Source: Roseateles saccharophilus
GTDB lineage: Bacteria > Pseudomonadota > Gammaproteobacteria > Burkholderiales > Burkholderiaceae_C
Direction of reading: 5' to 3'
Assembly: GCF_004342485.1 (NCBI RefSeq)
Contig: NZ_SMBU01000002.1
Coordinates: 124,001-188,000 of the forward strand
Length of the DNA stretch: 64,000 nt
The position numbers and the translations under genes are program-made. Position 1 is the first letter of the stretch; each line of letters starts with the position of its first letter. Below are positions 1 to 9,302 of the stretch, piece after piece. The notes beneath the pieces are model-generated. The model was given only the letters and a program-made list of their open reading frames with translations. It searched no databases and was not told where the DNA came from.

Positions 1-907
1 GGGCCACGGCCAGCAACTGGTCGACGAGGCGGCTGGCGCGCTGCTGGCTTTCCAGCACGGCCTGCAGCTGCTCGCGCCAGCGCGCGGGGTCGTGCTGGGC
101 CAGGCCGTACTCGGCCAGCGCGCGGATGCCGGCCAGCGGCGTGCGCAGCTCGTGGGCCACATTGCCGGCGAACTCGCGCTGCGCGGCCAGCCCTTCGGCC
201 ACGCGGCCCAGCAGCGCGTCGATGGCGCTGGCCAGGCCATGCACGTCGCGCGAGGCGGCGCCGGCGAGCAGCCCGCGCGGCAGCGGCGACAGGTCGGCCG
301 CGTCGCGCGTCTCGACCAGTTCCTGCAGCTGCGACAGCGGCTGCAGGTCGCGGTTGACGGCGCGGCGCAGCCAGGCGACCAGGCCGAGCAGCAGCAGCAC
401 CTGGGGCGCGATGGAATAGGTCACCAGGCGGCGCAGCAGCGCGCTACGGCTGGTCGTCGTCAGCGCGACGACGATCTGCAGCCGCGGCTCGCGGCGCTCC
501 AGCACGGCGGCGCGCAGCGTCTGGCCCTGGTAGTTCAGGTCGGTGTAGCGGGTGTCGGCGCTGTCGTCTTCGGCCGGCGGCGGGTGCAGGCCGGCGTGGC
601 CGGCGATCAGGTGGCCGTCCAGCCCCTGCACCGCGAAATAGACCATCTCGCTCTGGTCGTAGAGCACGGTGCGGATGTCGTCGGCGCTCATGTTCAGCAC
701 CCAGTGCCCGTCCTGTTGCGCCAGGTGGGCGGACAGCAGGTAGGCGTCGTCCAGCATCGCGCGGTCGAAGGCGCGCTGTGTGAAGTAGGACGCGATGCCC
801 AGGGCCAGGGCCGAGCCCAGGCCCCAGGTCAGCAGCAGCGGCAGCGTGACGTGGCGGATCAGGCGCCGGCGCAGCGAGGCACGCGCGCTTGATGGTTCGG
901 GGCTCAA
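1..907 (-). CDS. Sensor histidine kinase, TctE-like (C-terminus beyond window)
   Basis: Membrane sensor kinase that should autophosphorylate and pass the phosphate to the response regulator just upstream. About 302 residues are visible: TM1 near residues 20-42, a periplasmic segment (43-158) resembling the two-component sensor N-terminal (2CSK_N) domain, TM2 near 166-182, a HAMP-like linker, and the HisKA box AHELRTPLAGI with phospho-acceptor H252. The ATPase domain lies off the left edge, so this is a window cut and not a broken gene. The best start is a TTG at 905-907 that overlaps the regulator's TGA (TTGA), implying translational coupling. 2CSK_N kinases often sense organic acids; the adjacent metal pump suggests metal sensing here, which is inference. 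Confidence 0.85.
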   Translation of the reverse strand, partial: MSPEPSSARASLRRRLIRHVTLPLLLTWGLGSALALGIASYFTQRAFDRAMLDDAYLLSAHLAQQDGHWVLNMSADDIRTVLYDQSEMVYFAVQGLDGHLIAGHAGLHPPPAEDDSADTRYTDLNYQGQTLRAAVLERREPRLQIVVALTTTSRSALLRRLVTYSIAPQVLLLLGLVAWLRRAVNRDLQPLSQLQELVETRDAADLSPLPRGLLAGAASRDVHGLASAIDALLGRVAEGLAAQREFAGNVAHELRTPLAGIRALAEYGLAQHDPARWREQLQAVLESQQRASRLVDQLLAVA

Positions 908-1569
908 GCCTCGGCCTCGATCAGATAGCCCAGGCCGCGCAGCGTGCGGATGCCCGCGCCGCTGCCCTGCAGCTTCTTGCGCAGCCGCGAGATGAAGGCC
1001 TCCAGCGCGTTGGCGGCCAGCAGGTCGTCGAAGCCCGACAGCTTGTCGGCCAGCGTGGCCTTGCTGACGACGCGGCCGGGCGGCGTCAGCAGCTCGCACA
1101 GCACGGCGAACTCGCGCGCCGGCAGCTGTAGCGGTTCGGGCCCGATGAAGAGGCGCTGGGTGCGGCGGTCCAGGCTGAGGCGGCCGACGCTGACGCGGTC
1201 GTCCAGGTCCAGGCGGCGGCGCACAAGCGCGCGCAGGCGGGCCTCGACCTCGGCCAGGTCGAAGGGCTTGCCGAGGTAGTCGTCGGCGCCCGCGTCAAGG
1301 CCGGCGATGCGCTCCTCGGTGCGGTTGCGCGCGGTCAGGATCAGCACCGGCGTGCGGTCGCCGCGGCCGCGCGCGTCGCGCAGCAGTTGCAGGCCGCTGC
1401 CATCGGGCAGGGTCAGGTCCAGCAGCACGGCGTCGAAGCCCTGCACCCGCCACAGCCAGCGGGCCTGTTCGGCCGTGGCCGCCAGGTCCACGTGGTGGCC
1501 CTCGTCGGCGAGGCTGCGGCTGACGACCTGGCTCAAGGTGGTGTCATCTTCGACAAGCAGGATGCGCAT
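904..1569 (-). CDS. OmpR/PhoB-family response regulator
   Basis: DNA-binding partner of the adjacent kinase, 221 residues. Receiver domain at 1-115 with the acidic pair E7/D8/D9, phospho-acceptor D51 in LLDLTLPDG and K101 in LGKPFD; winged-helix output domain from about 125 to the end. I chose the ATG at 1569 (MRILLVEDD) because the family begins exactly there; an in-frame ATG six codons upstream adds residues the family lacks. It is divergent from the metal-efflux operon with an 84-bp gap that contains a repeat suited to this regulator, so control of the pump is likely. CzcR and CopR are relatives, but the inducing signal cannot be read from the sequence. Confidence 0.92.
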   Translation of the reverse strand: MRILLVEDDTTLSQVVSRSLADEGHHVDLAATAEQARWLWRVQGFDAVLLDLTLPDGSGLQLLRDARGRGDRTPVLILTARNRTEERIAGLDAGADDYLGKPFDLAEVEARLRALVRRRLDLDDRVSVGRLSLDRRTQRLFIGPEPLQLPAREFAVLCELLTPPGRVVSKATLADKLSGFDDLLAANALEAFISRLRKKLQGSGAGIRTLRGLGYLIEAEA

Positions 1570-1590
1570 GCCGGCACGGTAGCGCATGAG

Positions 1591-1630
1591 CCTGACGTCG
1601 CGGTGTCCGGCAGGTCAGGTTCTGGTCAGG
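1591..1630. promoter_or_regulatory. Probable response-regulator box upstream of czcC
   Basis: Two GGTCAGG heptamers at 1613-1619 and 1624-1630 are 11 bp apart, one helical turn, as expected for tandem binding of an OmpR-family dimer. An inverted CCTGAC half-site lies at 1591-1596. The array lies in the short divergent gap between the regulator and the efflux operon and could control both. Confidence 0.6.
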
Positions 1631-1653
1631 CCTCGGAGGCGACAAGCTCGTCC

Positions 1654-2916
1654 ATGAAGTTCCCTGTCCTCATCCTCTGCGCGGTGCTCGCGGCCCCGGC
1701 TGCCTGGGCCGACGCGCCGGCGCCGCTGAGCCTGGCCGAGGTGCTGCGCGCCGCCGGCAGCAATTTCGACGTCGCCGTGGCGAACTCGGGCCTCGCGGCC
1801 GCGCGTGCCGACGTCCTCGCGGCCAACCACGCGCCGTTGCCTCAGCTGACGCTCAAGTCCAGCCAGATGGACCTGCAGCACGGCCTGGGGCGCGGCAACC
1901 TGTTCGCCGACAAGCGCATCGACAAGTCCCTGGGCCTGGACTGGACCTGGGAGCGCGGCAACAAGCGCGCGCTGCGCACGGCCGTGGCCGAGGCCGCGGC
2001 TACCGCGGCGGCCGGCGACCTGGCCGACGTGCGCCGCCAGCAGCTCGGCCTGGCTCTGGGCGCCGGCGTGGACCTGGCCGCGGCCCAGCAGCGCGTCGAC
2101 GAAGTCGGCCAGCTCAAGCACAGCGCTGACGACATGCTGGCCGCGATGCGCGCCCGCCACCGCGCCGGCGACATCTCGGCCCAGGACCTGGCGCGCACCG
2201 AGATCGAGACCGCGCGCGCCGGTGTCGACCTGGCCGGCGCCGCGGCCGATCGTCGTCGCGCCAGCCTGGCGCTGGCCCGGCTGATCGGCCGCGGCCAGGA
2301 CGATGTGGGCGTGGACGCCTCGGTCTGGCCGGCCGCTGCGCCGCCTGAGCCGCTGGACGAGGCCCAGCGCAGTGCCCGGATCGCAGGCCGTGCCGACGTG
2401 CAGGCTGCCGAGGCCCGCGTGCAGGCCGCGCAGTCGGCGCTGGACGGCACGCTGGCCGCGCGCCAGTCCGACCTGACCTGGGGCGTGTCGGTGGACCATT
2501 TCCCCGGCACGTCGACCAAGCTGGTCGAGTTGCGCCTGCAGATGCCGCTGCAGATCGGCTATTCCCAGCAGGGCGAGATCGGCCGCGCCCGCGCCCAGCT
2601 GCAGCAGGCCCGGGACCTGGCCGACAAGACCCGGCTGATGGCCGAGGCCGACCTGAACCAGGCCTGGCTGGAGCTGCAGGCCAGCAGCGCGACGCTGGCC
2701 GTGCACGAGGCCGAACTGCTGCCCAAGGCCCGCCAGGTGCTGGCCCAGGCCGAGCTGGCCTACCAGAAGGGCGCGATGCCGCTGACCGACCTCATCGACG
2801 CACGCCGCAGCCTGCGCGCCGCCGTGCTGGACGCGCTCGCCGCCCGCGCCGACCACGCTCGCGCCGCCGGCGCCTGGGCGCTGCTTACCGACCCCGAATT
2901 CGCCAAGACGCCATGA
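1654..2916 (+). CDS. czcC: CzcC-like outer-membrane efflux protein (TolC family)
   Basis: Outer-membrane channel of a tripartite metal-efflux pump, 420 residues with a signal peptide (cleavage after about residue 19, near AAWADAP) and two outer-membrane-efflux repeats rich in long Ala/Gln/Arg helices. The start at 1654 follows a GGAG at 1635-1638; a longer in-frame extension to 1387 would overlap the divergent regulator and lacks family similarity. The stop overlaps the next gene by 4 bp (ATGA), so the channel, adaptor and pump are one operon. The czc name reflects family and order; the metal is not determined. Confidence 0.88.
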   Translation: MKFPVLILCAVLAAPAAWADAPAPLSLAEVLRAAGSNFDVAVANSGLAAARADVLAANHAPLPQLTLKSSQMDLQHGLGRGNLFADKRIDKSLGLDWTWERGNKRALRTAVAEAAATAAAGDLADVRRQQLGLALGAGVDLAAAQQRVDEVGQLKHSADDMLAAMRARHRAGDISAQDLARTEIETARAGVDLAGAAADRRRASLALARLIGRGQDDVGVDASVWPAAAPPEPLDEAQRSARIAGRADVQAAEARVQAAQSALDGTLAARQSDLTWGVSVDHFPGTSTKLVELRLQMPLQIGYSQQGEIGRARAQLQQARDLADKTRLMAEADLNQAWLELQASSATLAVHEAELLPKARQVLAQAELAYQKGAMPLTDLIDARRSLRAAVLDALAARADHARAAGAWALLTDPEFAKTP

Positions 2917-4106
2917 ATGCCTTCTCTTTCACTATGACCCGTCTGGCCGTGCTGGCCGGCGCGGTGGCGCTGAGTGCCGGCCTGGCGGCCTGCAACGGCG
3001 AGTCCGCCGCCGCACCCGCCGCTGCCGAGGCCGTGCTGCAGGGCCAGCAGCTGATCTTCCCGGCCGGCCATCCGCAGCTGCGCCTGCTCAAGCTGGAGCC
3101 GGCCCGCCCCGGCGGCACGGTGGACGTGCCGCTGAGCGCCAAGCTGGTCTGGAACGAGGACCGCACCCAGCGCATCTACCCGGCCTTCGCCGGCCGCGTG
3201 GACCGCATCGCGACCGACATCGGCCGCGTCGTCAAGCCCGGCCAGGTGCTGGCCGAGCTGGCCTCGCCGGACTTCGGCGCCGCCCAGGCCGATGCGGCCC
3301 GCGCCGAGGCCGACCAGGCCCTCACGCACAAGCAGCTGCAGCGCCAGCGCGAGCTGCTGGCGGCCGGCGTCGTCGCGCAGCGCGACTTCGAGCAGGCCCA
3401 GGCCGATGCGGCGCGCGCCGAGGCCGAGCTGGCCCGGGCGCGGGCCCGTGTGCGCATGTACGGCGGTGGCAGCGGTGTGAACCAGCAGCTGGCCCTGCGC
3501 GCCGGCATCGCCGGCACCGTCGTCGAGCGCAACCTCAACCCCGGCCAGGAGCTGCGGCCCGACCAGAGCGGCCCCGGCGTGCCGGCGGTTTTCGTCATCA
3601 GCGACCCGGGCACGCTGTGGGTGCAGATCGATGCGCGCGAGTCCGAGGTTGGCACGCTGCAGCCGGGCAGCGCCTTCGAGCTGGAGCTGGCGGCCTACCC
3701 GGGCCGGCGCTTCGAGGGCCGCGTGACGGCGCTGGCCGACGTCATCGACCCGTCGACGCGGACCATCAAGGTGCGCGGCGCCGTGGCCAATGCCGAGCGG
3801 CTGCTGAAGGCCGAGATGCTGGCCACGGCCCATGTGCAGCGCGCGGCGGGCGAGGGCGTCGTCGTGCCCGCCGGCGCGGTGCTGCTGCGCGGCGAGAAGC
3901 ACTGGGTGTTCGTGTCGCCCCGGCCGGGTGTGTTCGAGCTGCGCGAGGTGCAGGCCGGTGCGATGGGCGCCCAGCAGGTGGTGCTGAGGCGTGGCCTGGA
4001 GGTGGGTGAGCAGGTCGTCGTCGAGAACGCGTTGCTGCTTGACCGCCAGATGGCGGCCGCGCAGGCCAGCGCCCAGCCCGTGTCGGCGAAGGCGAGTCAA
4101 CCATGA
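2913..4106 (+). CDS. czcB: CzcB-like membrane-fusion (adaptor) protein, lipoprotein
   Basis: Periplasmic adaptor of the efflux pump, 397 residues, joining the inner-membrane RND protein to the outer-membrane channel. The N-terminus carries a lipobox (GLAAC, Cys27), so it is probably lipid-anchored. A biotinyl-lipoyl-like half domain (around 88-120, FAGRVDRIATDIGRVVKPGQ), an alpha-hairpin (about 125-180) and beta-barrel and membrane-proximal domains follow. Unlike some CzcB proteins it has no His-rich N-terminal metal site, so it may act purely as a structural adaptor. Both ends overlap the neighbouring genes by 4 bp (ATGA), indicating tight co-translation. Confidence 0.88.
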   Translation: MNAFSFTMTRLAVLAGAVALSAGLAACNGESAAAPAAAEAVLQGQQLIFPAGHPQLRLLKLEPARPGGTVDVPLSAKLVWNEDRTQRIYPAFAGRVDRIATDIGRVVKPGQVLAELASPDFGAAQADAARAEADQALTHKQLQRQRELLAAGVVAQRDFEQAQADAARAEAELARARARVRMYGGGSGVNQQLALRAGIAGTVVERNLNPGQELRPDQSGPGVPAVFVISDPGTLWVQIDARESEVGTLQPGSAFELELAAYPGRRFEGRVTALADVIDPSTRTIKVRGAVANAERLLKAEMLATAHVQRAAGEGVVVPAGAVLLRGEKHWVFVSPRPGVFELREVQAGAMGAQQVVLRRGLEVGEQVVVENALLLDRQMAAAQASAQPVSAKASQP

Positions 4107-7100
4107 GGCGGCTCGTCTCGCTGGCCCTGGGCCAGCCGGTGCTCGTCGTGCTGGCCGTGCTGCTCTTCGTCGGCGCCGGCCTCGTGGCCTTCCTGAACCT
4201 GCCGGTCGAGGCCTTCCCGGACGTGACGGACACCCAGGTCACCGTCATCGCGCTGCACCCCGGCCATGCGGCCGAGGAGGTCGAGAAGCAGGTGACCCTG
4301 CCGATCGAGGTGGCGCTGTCGGGCCTGCCGAACGCGATCCGCGTGTTCTCGCACACGCAATTCGGCCTGTCCTACACCGTCATCACCTATGACGACGCTG
4401 CCACCGTGCAGTCGGTGCGCCAGGAAGTGGCCGAGCGCCTGCGCAGCGTGGATCTGCCGCCCGGCGTGACGGCCGACATCGCGCCCAATGCGACGCCGGT
4501 GGGCGAGATCCTGCGCTATCGCCTGAAGGGCGACGGCAAGGACGTGACGGAGCTGCGCTCCATCGAGGACTGGGTCATCGAGCGCGGCCTGCGCCAGGTG
4601 CCGGGCGTGGCCGACGTGGTGGCCATGGGCGGCTTCATCAAGCAGTACGAGGTTCAGCCCGACCTGGACAAGCTGCGTGCCTACGGCCTGAGCTTCCAGA
4701 ACCTGCTGGATGCGCTGGGCCGCGGCAATGCCAATGCGGGCGGCAGCTATGTCGCCCAGGGCGCGCAGCAGTACGCCATCCGCGGCATCGGCCTGCTGCG
4801 CTCGGCCGAGGACATCGGCCAGATCGTCGTCACCGCGCGCAACGGCACGCCGGTGCTGGTGCGCGACATCGCGCGCGTCGAGGTCGGCGCCGTGCCGAGG
4901 CTGGGCGTGGTGGGCCAGGACGGCGACGACGACGTCGTGACCGGCATCGTCGTCATGCGCAAGGGCGAGAACGCCAGCGTCGTGCTCAAGGGCGTGAAGG
5001 AGAAGATCGCCGAGCTCAACGAGCGCGGCCTGCCCAAGGGCGTGCAGATCCTGCCCTTCTACGACCGCACCTGGCTGATGGGCAAGACCCTGTCCACCGT
5101 GTTCCGCAACCTCGTCGAGGGCGCGTTGCTGGTGTCGCTGGTGCTCTACCTCTTCCTATCCAACCTGCGCGCCAGCCTGGCCGTGGTGGCCGTCATCCCG
5201 CTGGCCCTGCTGGCCACCTTCCTGGGTCTGAAGATCCTCGGCGTGCCGGCCAACCTGCTGAGCCTGGGCGCGATGGACTTCGGCATCATCGTGGACGGCG
5301 CTGTCATCGTCGTCGAGAACATCATGCACCGCCTCTCCGAGCGCGGCGAAGGGCTGGACTTGAAGAAGCGCTCCCAGCTGATCGCCAGCGCGACCGACGA
5401 GGTGGGCCGGCCGACGCTGTTCTCGATGCTCATCATCATCGCGGCCCACATCCCCATCTTCGCGCTGCAGCGCCACGAGGGCCGCATTTTCCAGCCGATG
5501 GCGCTGTCGGTCAGCATGGCGCTGCTGGGTTCGCTGGTGTTCTCGCTGACGCTGGTACCGCTGCTGGCCTTCTGGATGCTGCGCCGCCGCCTGCCGCATG
5601 GCGACAACCGCCTCGTGCAGGGCGCCAAGGGCCTGTATGCGCCGGCGCTGGACTGGGCGCTGGAGCGGCCGCGTGCCGTCATGGCCGTGGCGGGCCTCGC
5701 CTTCCTGCTGGCGCTGGGCGTAGCCTCGCGCCTGGGCTCGGAGTTCCTGCCCGAGCTCGACGAGGGCACGATCTGGGTGGACCTGCGCCTGCCGTCCAGC
5801 GTGTCCATGCCGGAGGCCACGCGCGTGCTGCGCCAGGTGCGCGAGGCGCTGCACAAGGTGCCCGAGGTCGAGACCGTGGTGTCCAAGACCGGCCAGCCCG
5901 AGGACGGCACCGACCCCAAGACCATCAGCATGTCCGAGATGTTCGTCGGCATGAAGCCCGCCGAGCAGTGGCGCGCCGGCAAGACCAAGGCCGACCTGAT
6001 CGCCGAGATGGACGCCGCCGTGTCGGCCATTCCCGGCATGGAGCCGTCGTTCTCCCAGCCGATCCGCGACAACGTGCTGGAGTCCATCTCGCAGATCCAG
6101 GGCCAGATCGTCATCAAGGTCGCCGGCGACGACCTGCACGAGCTCTCGCGCATCGCCGAGGCGATGCGGGCCGAGGTGCGGCAGGTGGCCGGCGTCTACC
6201 AGGCCGAGATCGACCGCGAGGGCGATTCCCCGCAGCTGGTGGTGGACATCGACCGCGCCCGCGCCGCGCGCCTGGGCCTGAACGTGGGCGATGTGCAGGA
6301 CGTCATCGAGGCCGCGCTGGCCGGCAAGGCGGCGACCTATCTGTGGGAGGGCGAGCGCAAGTTCGCCGTCACGGTGCGCCTGCCCGAGGCCAAGCGGGCC
6401 ATCGCCGAGCTGCCGCGCACGCTGATCTCGACGCCCACCGGCGGCACCGTGCCGCTGTCCGAGGTGACGAGCATCCGCGAGACCACCGGTGCGATGAACA
6501 TTTCCCGCGAGGCGGGGCGCCGCACCAAAGCCATCGCCGTCTTCATCCGCGACCGCGACATGGGCTCGGTCGTGGCCGACATGCGCGGTCGCCTTGCAGC
6601 CAAGGTGAGCGTCCCCGAGGGCTACACCGTCAAATGGGTCGGCGAGTTCGAGAACCAGGAGCGCGCGATGAAGCGCCTGTCGGTGGTCGTGCCGATCTCG
6701 CTGCTGCTGATCTTCGTGCTGCTGTTCAACGCTTTCAACGACTTCCGCATGGCGGCGCTGATCCTGCTGAACGTGCCGCTGGCGCTGGTGGGCGGCTTCG
6801 TCGCGCTGTGGGTGCTGGACATCCCGCTGTCGGTGTCGGCCGCCATCGGCTTCATCGCGCTGTCGGGCCAGGCGGTGCTGAACGGCGTCGTCATGCTCAG
6901 CGTCTTCCAGCAGCTGCGCAACGCCGGCGCCAGCGTGCACGATGCGGCGCGCGAAGGCTCGATGCAGCGCCTGCGCACCGTGCTGATGACGGCGCTGCTG
7001 GCGGCCCTCGGCCTGCTGCCGATGGCGCTGTCGCATGAGATCGGCGCCGAAACGCAGCGGCCGCTGGCCGTCGTCGTCATCGGCGGCCTCGTCACCGCGA

Positions 7101-7189
7101 CGCTGCTGACGCTGCTGGTGCTGCCGACGCTGTATGTGGCCTGGTTCAGGCCCAAGGGCGGGGAGGCTTCAGAAGCGCAGGCTGGCTGA
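4103..7189 (+). CDS. czcA: CzcA-family heavy-metal RND efflux pump
   Basis: Proton-driven inner-membrane antiporter that exports metal cations, 1028 residues, the usual size for heavy-metal RND proteins. It has a TM helix near the N-terminus, two large periplasmic loops and two blocks of TM helices (from about residues 335 and 855). TM4 holds the signature DFGIIVDGAVIVVEN with D392, D398 and E405 at the same offsets as the proton-relay residues of CzcA, which points to divalent cations (Co/Zn/Cd/Ni) and away from the Cu/Ag CusA type. It is last in the operon, and its 3' end overlaps a degraded gene on the other strand by 21 bp. Confidence 0.9.
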   Translation: MRRLVSLALGQPVLVVLAVLLFVGAGLVAFLNLPVEAFPDVTDTQVTVIALHPGHAAEEVEKQVTLPIEVALSGLPNAIRVFSHTQFGLSYTVITYDDAATVQSVRQEVAERLRSVDLPPGVTADIAPNATPVGEILRYRLKGDGKDVTELRSIEDWVIERGLRQVPGVADVVAMGGFIKQYEVQPDLDKLRAYGLSFQNLLDALGRGNANAGGSYVAQGAQQYAIRGIGLLRSAEDIGQIVVTARNGTPVLVRDIARVEVGAVPRLGVVGQDGDDDVVTGIVVMRKGENASVVLKGVKEKIAELNERGLPKGVQILPFYDRTWLMGKTLSTVFRNLVEGALLVSLVLYLFLSNLRASLAVVAVIPLALLATFLGLKILGVPANLLSLGAMDFGIIVDGAVIVVENIMHRLSERGEGLDLKKRSQLIASATDEVGRPTLFSMLIIIAAHIPIFALQRHEGRIFQPMALSVSMALLGSLVFSLTLVPLLAFWMLRRRLPHGDNRLVQGAKGLYAPALDWALERPRAVMAVAGLAFLLALGVASRLGSEFLPELDEGTIWVDLRLPSSVSMPEATRVLRQVREALHKVPEVETVVSKTGQPEDGTDPKTISMSEMFVGMKPAEQWRAGKTKADLIAEMDAAVSAIPGMEPSFSQPIRDNVLESISQIQGQIVIKVAGDDLHELSRIAEAMRAEVRQVAGVYQAEIDREGDSPQLVVDIDRARAARLGLNVGDVQDVIEAALAGKAATYLWEGERKFAVTVRLPEAKRAIAELPRTLISTPTGGTVPLSEVTSIRETTGAMNISREAGRRTKAIAVFIRDRDMGSVVADMRGRLAAKVSVPEGYTVKWVGEFENQERAMKRLSVVVPISLLLIFVLLFNAFNDFRMAALILLNVPLALVGGFVALWVLDIPLSVSAAIGFIALSGQAVLNGVVMLSVFQQLRNAGASVHDAAREGSMQRLRTVLMTALLAALGLLPMALSHEIGAETQRPLAVVVIGGLVTATLLTLLVLPTLYVAWFRPKGGEASEAQAG

Positions 7190-7704
7190 GACCCGGTCGG
7201 CATCCAGGCCGGAGAAGTTCTGCTTGGGGTCGTGGGCGAGGCGCAGGAACCGGTTCGGCCAGTCCAGCGCCAGCCGCAGGTCCTCGGTCACGGCCAGCGG
7301 CCGAAGAAGTGCAGGTCGCGCTGGTGGGCGTGCAGGCGGTCGTCGGCGATCAGCGTGACCGACAGCGTGCGCCCGCCCTCGCCAGGCCAGCCGCCACCGA
7401 CGGTGATGGCGTCGTTGGGGTCCCAGTTCAGCTTGAAGTAGGGCCGCAGATTGGTGCGGCCCCAGCCCACCAGGCCGAATCGGGTGGCGCCCAGGAAGCC
7501 GCGTGAGGCGGCCTGCAGCGAGGGCTCCAGGGAAAGGTTCTCGGCAAGGGCCAAGGAGGTGTCGAAGCCGGTGCGCGCCTGGTGGCCGAACACGCTGTCG
7601 CGCCAGACGCCCAGCCAGGCATTGGTGTCGCCGGCGCGGCGGCGCAGGTTGAGGTCCAGGCCGGTGTCGCCGGCGTCATAGCGGTAGCCGCCGAGCGTCA
7701 GCTT
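7169..7704 (-). pseudogene. Decayed gene remnant, beta-barrel-like, frameshifted
   Basis: The minus strand keeps a coding-like reading frame of about 138 codons (7288-7704) with alternating polar/aromatic strands (LTLGGYRYDAGDTGLDLNLR, RPYFKLNWD, DLHFFGRWP) typical of outer-membrane barrels. An in-frame TAA (7705-7707) sits directly before it with no start codon or signal peptide, so the 5' end is missing. It then stops at 7288-7290, and a second segment of about 40 codons in a shifted frame (VTEDLRLALDWPNRF to a terminal LRF) continues to 7169. N-terminal loss plus a frameshift indicates a pseudogene. I do not recognise the family. A sequencing error could explain the frameshift but not the missing start. 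Confidence 0.65.
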
Positions 7705-7785
7705 TTATTCGGGGGGCTTCCTCGGCCCGGGCCAGCGCGCAGAGGTGCAGCTTCGTCCAGGGCAGGATGGCGGTATGGTGCGGGC

Positions 7786-9219
7786 ATGAGCGACCTGACC
7801 TTCTTCTGGCACGACTACGAGACCTTCGGCCGCGTGCCCAAGCGCGACCGCCCGGCCCAGTTCGCCGGCCTGCGCACCGACGCCGAGCTCAACGAGATCG
7901 GCGAGCCGCTGATGCTCTACTGCCAGCCGGCGCCCGACTACCTGCCCGATCCCGAGGCCTGCCTGCTGACCGGCATCCTGCCCCAGCACTGCCTGGAGCG
8001 CGGCGTGCCCGAGCACGAGTTCGCCGCTGCGATCGAGACCGCGCTGGCCCTGCCCGGCACGGTGGGCGTGGGCTACAACAGCATCCGCTTCGACGACGAG
8101 GTGACGCGGCATCTGTTCTGGCGCAACCTCATCGACCCCTACGCCCGCGAGTGGCAGAACGGCTGCGGCCGCTGGGACCTGCTGGACGTCGTGCGCTGCG
8201 CCTATGCGCTGCGGCCGGACGGACTCGAATGGCCGAAACACGACGACGGCCGCCCGAGCTTCAAGCTCGAGCACCTGACCGCCGCCAACGGCCTGGCCCA
8301 CGAAGCGGCCCACGATGCGCTGTCGGACGTGCGCGCCACCGTCGCGCTGGCGCGCAAGCTGCGCCAGGCCCAGCCCAAGCTGTGGGACTTCTGCGTGAAG
8401 CTGCGCACCAAGCAGGCGGTGTGGGACGAGATCGGCATCGGCAAACCCTTCCTGCATGTGTCGGGCATGTACGGTCCCGAGCGCGGCTGCATCGCCCTCG
8501 TCTGGCCGCTGGCGCCGCACCCGACGAACAAGAACGAGCTCATCGTCTGGGACTGCGCGGTCGCGCCGGACGAACTGCTGGCGCTGAACGCCGCCGACAT
8601 CCGCTCCCGCATGTTCACGAAGCAGGACGCGCTGCCCGAGGGCGTCACGCGGCTGCCCATCAAGACCATCCACGTCAACAAGTCGCCGGTCGTCATAGCC
8701 AACCTGAAGACGCTGAGCGGGCGACAAGCCGAGCGCTGGGGGCTGGATGTCGAGGCCCAGCTCGTCAACGCCAGGCTGCTGGCCGGGAAGGGTCGCCTGC
8801 TCGACGGCCTGTGGGGCGAGGTCTTCCAGCGCGAACCTTTCGCGCCGGCCGACGTGGACGAAGACCTCTACGGCGGCTTCATCGGCAACGAGGACCGCCG
8901 CGCGCTGAACCGGGTGCGCACGACGGCGCCCGAGCTTCTCGCAGAACGCGCCGCCCAGCGCAAGCTGGCCTTCCAGGATGCGCGGCTCGACGAGCTCGTG
9001 TTCCGCTGGCGGGCCCGCAACTTCCCGCTGAGTCTGGCGCCCGACGAGGCCGAGCGCTGGCGCGGCCACCTGGCTGCGCGCCTGCACGAAGGCGAGGGCG
9101 GGGCGCAGACGCTGGCGGCCTTCATGGAGCGCATCGATCAGCTCGGCGAGACCGCGGACGAGCGCGGCGAGGCCATCCTGTCGGCGCTTTACGACTATGC
9201 GGAGCAGATCGCGCCGTAG
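7786..9219 (+). CDS. sbcB: Exodeoxyribonuclease I
   Basis: 3'-to-5' single-strand DNA exonuclease used in recombination and mismatch repair, 477 residues against 475 in E. coli. The DEDD nuclease core starts at once with FFWHDYETFG (D10, E12); later acidic residues lie in GYNSIRFDDEVTRHLFWRN and in HDALSDVRATVALA. The SH3-like and helical ExoI C-terminal domains follow. The start is the ATG at 7786. It stands alone between the remnant and the PAS/GGDEF gene. Confidence 0.95.
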   Translation: MSDLTFFWHDYETFGRVPKRDRPAQFAGLRTDAELNEIGEPLMLYCQPAPDYLPDPEACLLTGILPQHCLERGVPEHEFAAAIETALALPGTVGVGYNSIRFDDEVTRHLFWRNLIDPYAREWQNGCGRWDLLDVVRCAYALRPDGLEWPKHDDGRPSFKLEHLTAANGLAHEAAHDALSDVRATVALARKLRQAQPKLWDFCVKLRTKQAVWDEIGIGKPFLHVSGMYGPERGCIALVWPLAPHPTNKNELIVWDCAVAPDELLALNAADIRSRMFTKQDALPEGVTRLPIKTIHVNKSPVVIANLKTLSGRQAERWGLDVEAQLVNARLLAGKGRLLDGLWGEVFQREPFAPADVDEDLYGGFIGNEDRRALNRVRTTAPELLAERAAQRKLAFQDARLDELVFRWRARNFPLSLAPDEAERWRGHLAARLHEGEGGAQTLAAFMERIDQLGETADERGEAILSALYDYAEQIAP

Positions 9220-9302
9220 GCGATTTTCCCGTGATCTGCGGCATGGTCGAAAGCCACGAGTCCTGCGATAGTCGGGCGTAGAAGAAGCCCCCAGGAGACC
9301 CC

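Noticed and set aside
1-907. Sensor kinase as a truncated gene
   Set aside because: It is open through the window edge with no stop; the missing ATPase domain is outside the window.
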